Notes: generated by a model from the letters alone, not told the origin. A DNA stretch of 64,000 nt from Haberlea rhodopensis (GCA_907163345.1 CAJQUN010000417.1:186001-250000), one strand, 5' to 3'; numbered from the stretch's first letter, positions 39,901 to 50,920 are shown. Made by a program: numbers and translations.

Positions 39901-42900
39901 TTGTTGAGACGAGGGATTGGTGGCACCTTGCTGATGTCATCCTGTGTATGTCCCTGACTATGTCGAGACTTGGGATGTGATGACGCTTTGACGACGCATC
40001 ACTGATGATCCCTTATGCTTGGCAGGCTCGAGCTATGATGATTTGATAGCGATTTGATTGATTCTGATACACTTAGTGGATGGGTGATTGACCTGATACC
40101 GGCATGACATGACATGGCATGCATTGCATTGCATTGCATCATATATCACATTTTATAGATACATGTTGTATATTCCATGATCGTTCCATATTTGGCTTTT
40201 GCTCACCCCCAAGGGGGGCTGTTGTTGTCTTTGTGTGTGGACAATGGCAGGTTATACATGTGGCTAGGACCTAGAGAGGGCATGGCTGGTGGAAGCCACA
40301 CTTGAGAGGTTTATTCTTTTGTTTATCCCAGTATTATATGTATATGTTTACCAGGGGTTTATCCCTGTGGTGTGTGAGGAGTTTATGTATTTTAGTTTAT
40401 TTCACCCAATGTGGATATCTGTTTAGTAGTTTGACGGGTGTATGTTGGATATGAACCGATGATATATATTTTCAGTATATGTTGATTTGTGTTGGTGGTA
40501 TGTTCCTCGTGCGATGAGGTCATGCCGAAATTTTTAGGGCCACATGTTACTAAATGTTAAACAAATCTTCCGCGGTTTACGCTATAATTATCATTGTGTG
40601 ATAATTAATCACATTATTAGGATTGGGCCCTCACATATATTCTCATAATAATAACTGAAATCAATTTCATTAAATTAGATCCACAAGAATTGATTCCAAC
40701 ACTTGTCCAAGTATAAATCAAATCCTATGGCAATCACGTAATGACAATGTTAAGGCAACATTCTTTGATTCAGATGCAATTTAATATGCAACCTGCTTGT
40801 TTTCCAAAAATTAGAGCAAGGCATCAATTGCAGAGTTGTAAGAGTTTCAGTAGAATATTCTGTTTCCAAACATTAAAATAGAAACCATTCCACATAGCGA
40901 TGAAAGGTTGAACGAAGGAAAAATAGAGATTCAATGCGGAAATATGAAAACAATATCAAATCAGATGTATTGAATTGCGATACATTCTATGTTGTATTCT
41001 TGTGCAGTTTGTTCATTATAAAGGCATCAGGTTTGCCTTAATATTAATTTGGGATGATATATGAACGCAAAATTGCATAAACATCTTCACAAAATAATAA
41101 ATTAACCAGGAAATAACAGCCTGGATATGGATTAGTCCTGTTAAAGAAAGCAGGCTAGATGAAGTTTTGATCTTTTCATTATGAGTTTTGTTGACATCCT
41201 TTTACCTATTTAAACCATATGTTAATGGAATAGAAGTCAGAAAACTTTCTACAGAGGCAATGACCATGATGAAATCAATAGAAAGGCCTCATTCACTCAA
41301 TGACAAGCATGTTATTTTCGTGGTGGATATTGAAAATTTAGCTCACTTCATTAGGCATAACGGTTTTGACAAATTAGTGAACAAATCCATAAACATGTTT
41401 AAGATCACAGTTCTAAGTCGCAAAAAGGTTATTTACCTTGCAATGTTTTATACATCGGAATGACAAGATCCACATTTTGCTTAAATCAATAACTATCAAA
41501 CTGAACGACTGCAACACCAGCACACAGAACTAGAGGCAATGGGTACTTTATAAATGTAGAGATGTTCCAAAATATTTGTTGAAAAATATTAGTCAAATGT
41601 AAACCTATTATATGCTTAGTCAAAGGAACCAAGAACTATTTTGAGTTCATTATGTAAGAAACACCGTACCTTAAACACCGAAGCAGGCTTTCTGCAACAG
41701 AAGCTTCTTGGATTGCTTCTATGGCAGCTGTCTGCGCTGCATCTCTGTGCCTCAAGATATCCTAAAGTTTCCAAAGTCAGAAATCAGAAAAGGCTATTAG
41801 GGGCTTAACAAATTGATTCAACAATTAGTAACTAATGAACTAACCATGACTATACCAAGTAAAAACATTTTCTCTGAAGTAAGAGAATAATCTAATGAGG
41901 TCACCACATATCATTTTTTTTCCGCACGAGTTAAGTACTAATCGATGTTGTTTTGAATCTATGCCGAGCCTGTATGCTAAACTTATCTTCAACATCATAC
42001 AAGTTTCCAGAGCTTATAAGATACTTTAGTAACTTATAAACTCTTATAATTTATTTTAAGATGCGGTTCTTAAAACATTTTGATGAAACAGAACATAGGA
42101 GAGAGAAAAAAAATTCAGAGCGAAGAACAATAAATCAAGTTAATATAGAAAAAAAAAATTAGTGGGAGAAAGGGATTGGAGCAGTAATTTGGAAATGAGG
42201 ATGTGTATTAAATATTTTTAGTTATTTTAAATAAAACTTACATGATCTAAAAGATAATAAGATGTCATGATCTAATTCTTTCTAAAAGATCTAATAAACA
42301 TTATAATATTATTTTTAAAGATTCTTAACCACCACTGCGGATATCTGATTAGTTCTAAAACACCTTATAGATGTTTTCAATAACTAACAAAATTTTAGTG
42401 GGAGAAAGGGATTGGAGCAGTAATTTGGAAATGAGGATGTGTATTAAATATTTTTAGTTATTTTAAATAAAACAACCACCACTGCGGATATCTGATTAGT
42501 TCTAAAACACCTTATAGATGTTTTCAATAACTAACAAGCTCAGTCAGACATGCTCTTTGATGATACCTTTAATAAATGTAGCCAAACGTCTGTTTAATGA
42601 AATCATTGAAAAACAAAAAACTTTGCACAATAATTTCAAACACATTATCACCAGAAAACAACTAAAAAGACCTGTGAAAGTACATGTTATACGAACAAGC
42701 TGAAAACAGAGTGTTTATCTCAATGGCCGACAGGATAATAATGAACAGACAGTGTTTGTACCTTCCCAAGCTTTGCAAGAGAAGAAGGGAGCGAAGCCCA
42801 TGAAACACTTGCGTTAGTTAATTTTCGATTGCTCCAAGAAACTTTGACTAAGTTTCCTGGCGATCCATCTTTAGAAACCTCTCCAGATGATCTCTTTCCA

Positions 42901-44363
42901 ACAGAAGAAGTTCGTGCAGCTGACTTAATTTCAACTAGATCTCCATTTGCAGAACCTTTCTTCACAGATGAATTTATGGTACTTTCGTCTTTCCTTGATT
43001 TTGAAGATACTTTATTCTCATCTTTAGAAGGCAACACTTCACCCGTATATTTCCTTGGTCCCTGCATATAGAAAATAAGGTGAAAATATTAGATTTCTAT
43101 TTAAAATGTCACATATCTGTCGATACTGTAGTAAAAAAACAAGTAAATTATTTATTTGTACGTATGAGGACATTTAGCATGGCTCAGTCTGCAAAATCAA
43201 TGCATTGGAAGTTAACCAGTTTTTTCCGGATGTCCAAAAAACATAGAAATGACAATCCACTACTATGTTTAAGCCAAGAATGGTCAATGACCATTCACTA
43301 CTCTGTTTAAAGATCCTCCCTGAACCCCTCATTCTGAATTTTTCAACTTGATATACAGCTGCAATACATTTTAAAATTATACAAATTATAAACAAAAACC
43401 AAAGAAGCAAATACTTACAAGAGTATTTCGACCTTCTAACTTCAACTCATGCTTGTTGACCTTCAATCTTGGGCTTTCCCTACCTTTGACATCCATATTC
43501 CCTTCCCAGCTCTTTCTCAAGGCCTTTGGCCCCAATTCAAATCCTTGAACAACATTCTTTATCAAACCCCCACTGCCCACCTTCTTCGTGCTTACCTTTT
43601 CTTTCAACCCCACTTTAACAGTTGCCTTTTCCAACCTCTCCGACCCCTGTATCTTTGATTGCTGCTTTATTGCATTTGCAAACTTCTCAAAAGTAGTTGG
43701 CAAGGAATAACAACTCGTTGGTGACGATGGTATAGACCTTGAATTCGAAGACTTCGATTTTCCGGTAGATTCCTTCTTCATATCCAAAGTCAAAATCACC
43801 TTCGACGAATGAGACTTGGATTGAGTCAGTTTCGGCTTGGTCTTATCCAATTTATCATCTTTCAAACCACTATTCAACCTTGTCCCCGAGGAATTAACAT
43901 CCTTCACATCACCTAAAACGTTTGAAGGCGATTTGGTTTTATCTATACCTTTCAAACCCAAAGATGATCTAGCATTGTTGTTGAGGAATCCTAAAGAATG
44001 AGTAGCAACTATATCTTCTGGGGTTCCAACACAAGGGTGTCGGCCCGGTACCGGCCTAACCCCTAATAAAATAGGCACAGGGGAGGCAGACTCAAGTCTC
44101 TCAACATGTATAAACTGACCCAATTGAATCTTATCACTAAGAATTAGATCATCATGCTTATCGGGCAAAGAAACATATGTGGCATGGGAAGAATCTGATA
44201 CCTTCAGGTAAAAACCTTGATTTGGGAAGAGCTCACCACCAGCTAGTGCAGGAACAATGCTCACCACTTGCAATAAAGAAGACCTATGCTCTCCCGCAAT
44301 TTTAACATCTGTATTCATATGCTGTAGTAGCTTTAACAGAACTCCAGGGACCAAAGTTGCCAT
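24952..44363 (-). CDS. DUF936 family protein (4 exons, 721 aa), intron 3 holds a 14.6-kb retroelement array
   Basis: Exons on the minus strand are 44363-43419, 43061-42762, 41761-41670 and 25780-24952. All junctions are GT..AG and total 2166 nt in one open frame. The N-terminal domain (about residues 1-120, MATLVPGVLLKLLQHM onward) is the plant-specific DUF936 start. The middle is Ser/Lys-rich and probably disordered. Exon 2 ends with SWASLPSSLAKLGK, and exons 3-4 carry RHRDAAQTAAIEAIQEASVA and NNPQPAVEQFLSLH, the conserved C-terminal helical region of the family. Some Arabidopsis members are reported as microtubule-associated proteins that affect cortical microtubule order; I recall this for the CORD group and have not verified that this gene is an orthologue. 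The splice of exon 3 to exon 4 restores a serine codon across a 15.9-kb intron. The start is the first ATG of the conserved domain. Confidence 0.93.
25781..26058 (-). other. Intron 3 of the DUF936 gene, 3' flank of the retroelement array
   Basis: AT-rich intron DNA lies between the exon 4 acceptor (ACTTGCAG) and the target-site duplication TATAT at 26059-26063. Nothing else is seen. Confidence 0.7.
26064..28341 (+). repeat. LTR A of the tandem array
   Basis: Begins TGTAAGGCC and ends CCCTCACA. By hand it differs from LTR B at about five positions. It contains the 14-mer TCTTTCCATACCAA at 26732-26745, shared with family L LTRs. A reverse-strand open stretch of 138 codons (26891-26475) overlaps this block. 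Confidence 0.96.
28345..28356 (+). other. Primer binding site 1 of the array
   Basis: TGGTATCAGAGC, four... three bases after LTR A, complementary to the 3' end of plant initiator tRNA-Met. Confidence 0.93.
29974..32194 (+). pseudogene. Decayed gypsy pol in internal region 1
   Basis: RT remnants: LNLHSEYYQVSIQSQDVP (30010-30070), a degenerate form of the RT motif KLDLRSGYYQ, and HGIPVAPTKVKAVLNWRRPT (30486-30545). RNase H remnant: RELELAAIV then LYGENFIISLDHKSLKYIFSQ (30840-30960). The integrase C-terminal region and the FRGR tail lie at 31760-32180. Stops and frameshifts occur throughout; gag, protease and the RT active-site box were not found. The region before 29974 is too degraded to assign. 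Confidence 0.8.
32181..32194 (+). other. Polypurine tract 1 of the array
   Basis: AAGTGGGGGAGAAA abuts LTR B, as required for plus-strand priming. Confidence 0.88.
32195..34470 (+). repeat. LTR B (shared middle LTR) of the tandem array
   Basis: Serves as 3' LTR of the left unit and 5' LTR of the right unit. It matches LTR C at the earliest informative base (GGCCCTCG, where A has GGCCATCG), then agrees with LTR A at all indels that separate A from C. Confidence 0.96.
34474..34485 (+). other. Primer binding site 2 of the array
   Basis: TGGTATCAGAGC three bases after LTR B, same as site 1. Confidence 0.93.
36129..38344 (+). pseudogene. Decayed gypsy pol in internal region 2
   Basis: Same RT, RNase H and integrase-tail remnants as internal region 1, carrying the same inactivating changes. 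Differences from region 1 amount to about 20 substitutions and several indels by eye, including a 23-25 bp insertion near 34865-34890 and a stop (AAACTAGCG) where region 1 has AAACTGGCG near 36686. Confidence 0.8.
38345..40635 (+). repeat. LTR C of the tandem array
   Basis: The most different of the three LTRs: about 15 substitutions and several indels against A and B, including a 19-bp insertion near 38841-38860, two short deletions (near 38508 and 38675) and an extra TTGCATTGCA near 40125. Target-site duplication TATAT follows. Confidence 0.96.
40641..41669 (-). other. Intron 3 of the DUF936 gene, 5' part
   Basis: AT-rich intron sequence between the retroelement array and exon 3. A 91-codon open stretch at 41188-41463 on the opposite strand has no family resemblance I can name and is not called as a gene. 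Confidence 0.65.
42159..42537. repeat. Direct duplication with a precise 89-bp gap in one copy (intron 2 of the DUF936 gene)
   Basis: Segment A (79 bp) occurs at 42159-42237 and 42395-42473. Segment B (64 bp) occurs at 42327-42390 and 42474-42537. In the first copy A and B are separated by 89 bp (42238-42326); in the second they are directly joined. The copies look identical. Either the 89 bp was deleted after duplication, or it inserted into the first copy. Confidence 0.92.
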
Positions 44364-44887
44364 CTATTCACAAACTATTCTTCACAGACCACTTATAGTA
44401 AAATCCATGTGTAAATCTCAAAATATTTCACAGGGAACACACATTCTTGCACAAAATACTAAATCTGGTGAGAATCGACCCAAGCATCAAATACACATAG
44501 ATCCCTTTAAAAATAGCGAAAAATTATGAAGCGGAATAAAACAAACAGATCAGAAGGCAAAACAGGCGCCGGCCCCTCTTCTTGATTGAGCATAAATCAC
44601 ATAAACAAATACTAATAATGAATAAAAAATGACACTTTTATGCTTATCACCAAAAGGGAATTCCTCAAACTGGAAAAAATAATAATGATGATGATAATAA
44701 TAATCCAACTATAATGAACAAGAATTGAAAGTTTCAAGCTTTGGTGAAGTACCAATATGAGACAATTCTCAGTAGCTTTCACACAAAACCCAGATCGAAA
44801 AATTTAATAAAAAAATGATTGGAAAATAATTGTTGGAAATAGACCAAGGGTCATCATTGACAATGAAGCTGCCTGGAATCAGCATGT
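44364..44887 (-). promoter_or_regulatory. 5' flank and presumed promoter of the DUF936 gene
   Basis: AT-rich DNA upstream of the minus-strand start codon, with a GC-rich patch at 44565-44585. A 5' UTR and promoter must lie here or beyond, but no box is convincing enough to place. Confidence 0.3.
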
Positions 44888-45123
44888 GGTCAACGAACCG
44901 GTTAACCAGGTCAATGGTTCGAAGGGTCGGACCCGTAACCGATCCGTCTATAGAAGGGCCAGTTAATGATCATAATTTTGCTAACCCGTGAACCGTCGGT
45001 TAACCGGTCAACGAACCGGTTAACCAGGTCAATGGTTCGAAGGGTCGGACCCGTAACCGATCCGTCTATAGAAGGGCCAGTTAATGATCATAATTTTGCT
45101 AACCCGTGAACCGTCGGTTAACC
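44888..45123. repeat. Tandem duplication, 2 x 118 bp, rich in GGTTAACC
   Basis: 44888-45005 and 45006-45123 appear identical. The unit contains palindromic words such as CCGGTTAACC. It lies about 0.5 kb upstream of the DUF936 start codon. It may be the left part of the same repeat family whose right part is at 45436-45590. Confidence 0.93.
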
Positions 45124-45435
45124 GGCGATTCAAGGGTTTATTTTAATCTTTTTACATTTTTAAATTTATAATCTATGTTATGATATGGATTTGATCTCAT
45201 GACCTCCAACTTGAATAATTAGCTCAACCACTAAATTATAAGAGACTTGTTGATCTAAATATAGTGTTACAAGTTATATATATTAACCAAACAAATATAT
45301 CTTACACATTTTGATTTTCTAAGTTTGAATTTATTTCACGTTATTTTATGTTTAATCCATATTTGAAAACATATTCAAACACTTGTTACACTTTATTTCA
45401 AATTTTAATAATATTTTTTTTTATTTTTTTTTAAA

Positions 45436-45590
45436 AAGGGTCAAACCGCAACCGTAACCGTTGGTTAATCGTAACCGGCGGTTCATGAACCGTAACCAGA
45501 ATCGTCAAGTAAGATTAAGGTTAAGAGTCGATGTTTTTTGAACCATCGAACCAGCGGTTCTGTGGTCGGGTCTAGTTGGAACACCTTAAC
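45436..45590 (+). repeat. Dispersed AACCG/CGGTT-rich repeat, copy 2
   Basis: A diverged homologue of 1860-2050 with the same order: GTAACCG words, GGTTCATGAACC, AAGGTTAAGAG, then TTTTTTGAACCATCGAACC. Each copy lies upstream of a host gene. Confidence 0.5.
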
Positions 45591-45912
45591 AAAAAAACAA
45601 TGAAGACGGTACCCCATTAGGTGTGAAATGCTACAGACACCTGGTGTACCAAACATCAACTCACATATCAACAAATATATATACACACACAAGTACGTAT
45701 GTTGGTGTTTTGGTGCACCTGGTGTACCTAAGTATTTTCCTCCGATAAGTATTTTAAATAAATTAAATTGAATTTGTTTTGGAATATGGTTGATAGGTAC
45801 TTCTAAACAAAAAACAATAAATATAAATGAGCGTAATATTTATTGTTCAGCCAATATACTTTTAGAAGGAAATTTTGCTTGATGTCAATCTTATGTGTTG
45901 ACAAAATATTTT

Positions 45913-47037
45913 TGTTGGGAAAACATTTCTAAGTTTTGGTGGTAACAAACATCAACTGGACAAACACCTACTGGATACAGACATCTACCTGGTGACAAAC
46001 ATCAACTGGACAAATACCTACCGTGTGACAAACACTTACCGGATGGACATCAACTGGATGGACATCAACTGGATGAACATCTACTGGATAAACATCTACC
46101 GGATGGACATCTACCGGACAAACACCAACTGGATGGACAACTATTGGACAGACCTCTACTGAGTACAGAATAATGAAATACCATTTGAAAGAAGAAAGCC
46201 AGCATAGGTCTAACCATCCAGCAAGAGCACAAAGCAACAAGACAAAACAAGTACCAACCTATTCTGACAAAGGTACAACAGAGCGGCACACCCTGCTATA
46301 TCTCCGCCACCATTAACGTCAGAATAAAAGAGCCGTTGCTTAACAAAATAGGAAAGAAGACAATCAGAATTTGGAAAGATGATCTCTTCCTAATACAGAA
46401 AAGTTGCCGTTAAACCACCGAGTCTATAAATACGTCCAAGAAAAGAATGAAGAGGTTAGCTGAACCATCTGATCAAAACAAAAGAAACACCTCAACGCAA
46501 AAAGAAAATCATCTCACTGATATTCTCTGAAGGTTCAGCAAGAGCAGACAAGCACTACTACTGTAATCGTGACATATTAACTACAACTGAGTCTGCTGCT
46601 CGAAGAACACTCGAAGTCAAACAATTTATATTTGTGTGAGTGTCATAGAAATCATTGTACATAAACTAGGAACTTGTGATTGCTAGGAGTTTAGGCCAAG
46701 CTGTGTGAGTGCCTAAGAAGGTTGTATACTGTAAAGTGTAAACAAAATTCTTCTAGTGTAACCTTCCTGCAAAGGAAGAAGGGGAGACGTAGAAGCGTTG
46801 TGCTTCAAACTTCCAGAAACAATAATTGTGTCATTTACTTACTGCTTATTTACCATTCAGTTATTATCACTCACAAGTCCAGCAGACGTCTTCCGCACTA
46901 TAATGAGTGTCTGCTGACTTGCAATATATTGAGAAGCTACTGTAGTACTTAACAGTCTGCATCAAACCCGAGCAAAATCGAAATTAAATCTAGTGCTTAT
47001 TCAACCCCCCCTTCTAAACACTACCCCGATCCTAACA
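45913..47037 (+). repeat. 5' LTR of the Sire-like element
   Basis: Direct repeat of 52268-53415. It carries a minisatellite at about 45950-46175 made of variants of ACATCAACTGGATGG / ACAAACACCTACTGG; copy number differs between the two LTRs. Confidence 0.95.
45950..46175 (+). repeat. Short-period minisatellite inside the LTR
   Basis: About fourteen imperfect units of 14-16 bp with the core CAACTGGA or CTACCGGA. The counterpart in the 3' LTR (52305-52545) has a different unit arrangement, so the array has changed since insertion. Confidence 0.85.
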
Positions 47038-47039
47038 AG

Positions 47040-47051
47040 TGGTATCAGAGC
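47040..47051 (+). other. Primer binding site of the Sire-like element
   Basis: TGGTATCAGAGC, two bases after the 5' LTR; complementary to initiator tRNA-Met. Confidence 0.94.
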
Positions 47052-47087
47052 TTGGTCTTCTCAATCTTGAGAAATTACGAAAAACTG

Positions 47088-49048
47088 ATGGCCTCATTCA
47101 GCAAGATTCCCATGTTCAAAAAGGATGAATACGATGACTGGAGAATTCGTATGCAAGCACATCTAAGTGCCCAAGACGATGACATGTAGTTCGTCATCAC
47201 TGATGGACCAATGAAGATCTTGAAAGTCAATACAGCAGCTGTCATTACAGGTGGTGAACCCCAGATGGTCGAGAAGGACAGATCCTTCTGGACAAATGAA
47301 GAAAAGAAAAAAGCAAATCTGGACAATGTGGCCAGAGACATACTGTTCAAAACTCTGGACAAAATTATGTTTAACAAGATCATAATGTGTCCCACTGCAA
47401 AGGACATCTGGGAAAAGATTGCTCAGCTATGCAAAGGAAATGATCAAACCATTGGAAAACAAGCTCACTGTCGCCCTACAGAAGTTTGAAAACATCAAAA
47501 TGATGTCCAAAGAAACTCTCAGCGAATATGATGAAAGAGTAACTGGAATCATAAATGAACTCAATAGCCTTGGTAAAGATCTATCCAACAGGGAAATCAC
47601 TCTAAAAGTCATGAGAGGTCTCCCAAGATAATGTGATGTAAAAACGATTGCTATGAGATAATCCAAAGACTTAAACAAGATAGATCTATATGAATTATTT
47701 GATGACTTAAAAGCATATGAGTTTGAACTAGGGATTCGGATTGTAGATGAACCCAGCACCGGTCAACCAACCAAAGCTATTACTGCATCTGAAGCTCTGC
47801 CTACCACAACAGAAATGACTCCTGAACAAATATGCAATGATGAAATGGTGTTGTTTGTCAAAAAAATTGGAAAGCTTATGATGAAGAGTCAAAAGGTCTA
47901 TCAATCTTATCCAAGGAAGCAGAACTTCAAAAATAGATCAGATGCGGATGATTGTGTATGCTTAACTGTCTTAAGCCAGGACATTTTATCGCTGACTATC
48001 CTAAACCAAAGAAAGATGATCAAAAGAGAGGATCCAAGGACTATAGAAAGTCAAAGGAGAATAGAAGATCATCCAGAAGGGACAGAGAACAGAAAGTACT
48101 GGTGGCTGAAGAAAACAAGAGCAAATGGGCTGATTCAGAGTCAGATCAGAAAAATCTACCTGCTCATCTATTGAGAGTGAAGAGGAAGAAGTTCACTGCT
48201 TAATGGCCAACGATGACTGTGAGGTAACTGACTTGAATCTCTCTGAATTTACACATAATGAACTCACTAATGCATTGCAGGACATGATTAATGAGTATCA
48301 GATGTTGTATGAATCCTTCGAGAACTACAAGACCGAACAACCAGTCCCAACAGAACAGCAAAACAACAAATTTGATTGTGAACAATCAAATGAGTTGAAA
48401 AGCTTAAGGGAAAAAGTAAGTCGGCTCGAGAAAGAAAGGGATGAAGCAACATGTGCTCACCAGAAACTAAGTAAGCTGGTTCGCACATGGAATGCATCTA
48501 CTGCCAGAAAGGATGAAATGCTTGAGTCAATAAGGCTTGCTTGTGATCTTACCGGTATAGGCTACTCTAACAATGATAGTAACTTATCTGGCATCAAATC
48601 TAAACTGTGTCTAGAAAGGAACAAGATTCAAACAATGAATTTTATAAGATCAAGCACAGTATATGAACCAAGTGAGTTGGTTAAGGAATCTGTTGAGCCA
48701 ACACTCATCAAGGAACGAGCATCACACAAAGGTATCGGTTATGATGAGCCAAAAGAGAAAGCTAGACCGGGGCAAAAGTTTAGAAATAAACATAATCCCA
48801 TAGGTCAGGCCACTCGAGAGGTAAAACCCAACTGGTATTATAATTGTATGACTGTCCAAAAGAGATATTTGCTTCCAAACAGAAACCAAAAACCTAAACA
48901 ACACGCATACACTCAGTATCGCACATATCACCCAAGAACATCCTTATCATTTAACGCACACAAGTTTCAGGACACACACAGACCCAAACAATTCAGGGTT
49001 ATACAAGTGTGGGTCCCGAAAGGACTAATCCTGTCTGAACCCAAGTAG
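47088..49048 (+). pseudogene. Gag of the Sire-like element, broken
   Basis: Starts ATG GCC TCA (MASFSKIPMF) and shows the copia gag core around DEYDDWRIRMQAHL. A TAG at 47187-47189 stands where a tryptophan is expected. Further frameshifts occur near 47430 and 47630-47660. A zinc-knuckle remnant (CLKPGHFIADYPKPKK, last Cys changed to Tyr) lies at 47962-48010. From 48203 to 49048 a 281-codon open stretch encodes the long hydrophilic, coiled-coil-prone spacer region (ELKSLREKVSRLEKERDEA) of this kind of gag. Confidence 0.85.
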
Positions 49049-49078
49049 GATTGGGTACCAATCATCTTATCGCTTTAA

Positions 49079-50920
49079 TTGCAGAAAGCTAGAATTCATC
49101 AAGTTCGGAGCTTAGAGTGGTTTCTGGACAGCGGATGTTCTAGACACATGACAGGAAATGCGTGCTTATTGTCTGAATTGGTGGACACCATCGGACCTAG
49201 AATAACCTTTGGAGACAACGCGAAAGGTAGAACCGTGGGTAAGGGTAAGATTATCTACGGTAACATTATTATTAAAGATATTCTGTTGGTTGAAAACTTA
49301 TGTTATAACTTGATTAGCATCAGTCAACTCTGTGACAATGGTCACTCTGTAGAATTCAACCAGCACTCATGCACAATCAAATCTACTGATGACAGTGTAT
49401 TACTTGTAGGAAGAAGGCATGAGAACACATATAAGATTGATTGGAACCTAAATCGGCCTACTTCGTCTACTTGCTTTGTTGCCTTGAATACTTCCAAAAA
49501 TTGGCTTTGGCACAAACGATTGAGTCACTTAAACTTTAAAACTATTGCCATTCTGCGTAAACTTGATCTAGTCATTGGACTGCCTCAAATAGAGTTCTCA
49601 AAAGACAAGATCTGTGCAGCATGCCAACTTGGTAAGCAAATCAGATCCTCAAGAACAAAGGGAGTAAATCTTCTTCTCGGTGCCTAGAGTGCTGCATATG
49701 GATCTTTTTGGTCCTATACCAGTAACAAGTCTAGGGGGAATGAAGTACACCCTAGTGTTAATAGATGATTACTCTCGTTTTTCGTGGGTCCTGTTTCTAA
49801 GTGGCAAAGATCAGGCTACTACAAAGCTGATCAAACTACTGAAAAGACTCCAAAATGAGAAATAGTGTGGGATAGATAGGTTTCGTAGTGATAAAGGTAC
49901 CGAGTTTACCAATCAGTCACTCGAATCATATCTAGACGACCTTGGTATTAAACACGAATACTCTGCTGCAAGAACCCCTCAACAAAACGGAGTTGCTGAG
50001 CGTAGGAACCGCACTTTGAAAGAAGCTGCGCGAACTATACTTGCAGAATCAGATATATCGCAGAGATTTTGGGCAGAAGCTGTCAACACAACATGTTATA
50101 CGCATAACAGATCAATGATTAATAAGCAAGCAAATAAGACCCCTTATGAGATCTGGAATGGCAGTAAGCCAAATATTTCTTATTTCCATGTGTTTGGTTG
50201 CAAATGTTTTATTCACAACAATGGAAAGACTCATCTCACAGCCTTTGATGCCAAATCTGATGCTGGAATATTTCTTGGATATTCTATAGTTAGCAAAGCT
50301 TTCAGAGTATTTAATAATAGAACTCTTACTGTAGAAGAATCCGTGCATGTAAAATTCGATGAATCTACTGATTGTACTGTTTCTGATTTACAAATCAACA
50401 ACTTGAGCAATCGACTTGAAAACACTCACATAGATGAAAATGTTGATGATGAGATAGATTACAGAAACAGAATTGACTGCTCTTTAGAACCAGAAGTTCC
50501 TGAAGCTCAAGCAGAGGAGTCTGCTGGTCCACAAGCACTGCATCCAGCTGACAATGACGCTGTTGTACTCATTCCTGCTGCAGTAGATGGAACTAACAAA
50601 AAAGATGCATCGATCAAATCTCCTAAGTTACCCACTCATATTCATTCGAATGAAGAGCTCACCCTCTTGGACCTCCGCTCCGGTGGATGAATGATCATCC
50701 TCCTGGGCAGGTCATAGGTAACCCTGTTGCTCCTCTACGCACCAGAGGACAAATGATTAATGAATTTCTTCATGCTGCATTCATATCTCACATAGAACCT
50801 AAAAAGATTGATGATGCTATGTTAGACCCAAGCTGGGTAGAAGCGATGCAGGAAGAACTAAATCAGTTTGAGCGAAACAAAGTATGGTGTTTAGTACCAC
50901 GACCACAAGCAGCATACTGA
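49079..50920 (+). pseudogene. Protease-integrase of the Sire-like element with truncated RT start
   Basis: Protease: WFLDSGCSRHMTG near 49117. The integrase zinc region (WLWHKRLSHLNF..CAACQLGK) ends at a frameshift near 49680. The integrase core continues (HMDLFGPI, DDYSRFSWV, SDKGTEFTN, TPQQNGVAERRNRTL) with an in-frame TAG at about 49864. 50687-50920 holds only the N-terminal RT leader (DPSWVEAMQEELNQFERNKVW). The palm domain, YVDD box and RNase H are missing. Confidence 0.88.

Larger units (their letters stand above)
26064..40635 (+). mobile_element. Tandem Ty3/gypsy (Tekay-like) array: LTR-internal-LTR-internal-LTR
   Basis: Three LTRs (26064-28341, 32195-34470, 38345-40635; about 2.28 kb each) alternate with two internal regions (28342-32194 and 34471-38344). 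The whole 14,572-bp block is flanked by one target-site duplication TATAT (26059-26063, 40636-40640), so it entered as one insertion. Each internal region starts with an initiator tRNA-Met primer site and ends with AAGTGGGGGAGAAA as polypurine tract. The pol tail reads FRGR immediately before it, typical of Tekay/Del elements. Pol is ruined in both copies by shared lesions, so the mobilised parent was already non-autonomous. Orientation is antisense to the host gene. Confidence 0.95.

Noticed and set aside
41188..41463. 91-codon open stretch in intron 3 of the DUF936 gene
   Set aside because: No recognisable motif, inside an intron on the opposite strand. Length is compatible with chance in AT-rich DNA.
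45683..45725. CACCTGGTGTACC and GGTGCACCTGGTGTACC inverted/direct words near 45635-45730 as a small transposon
   Set aside because: Words match only partly, and no clear terminal repeats or target-site duplication were found.
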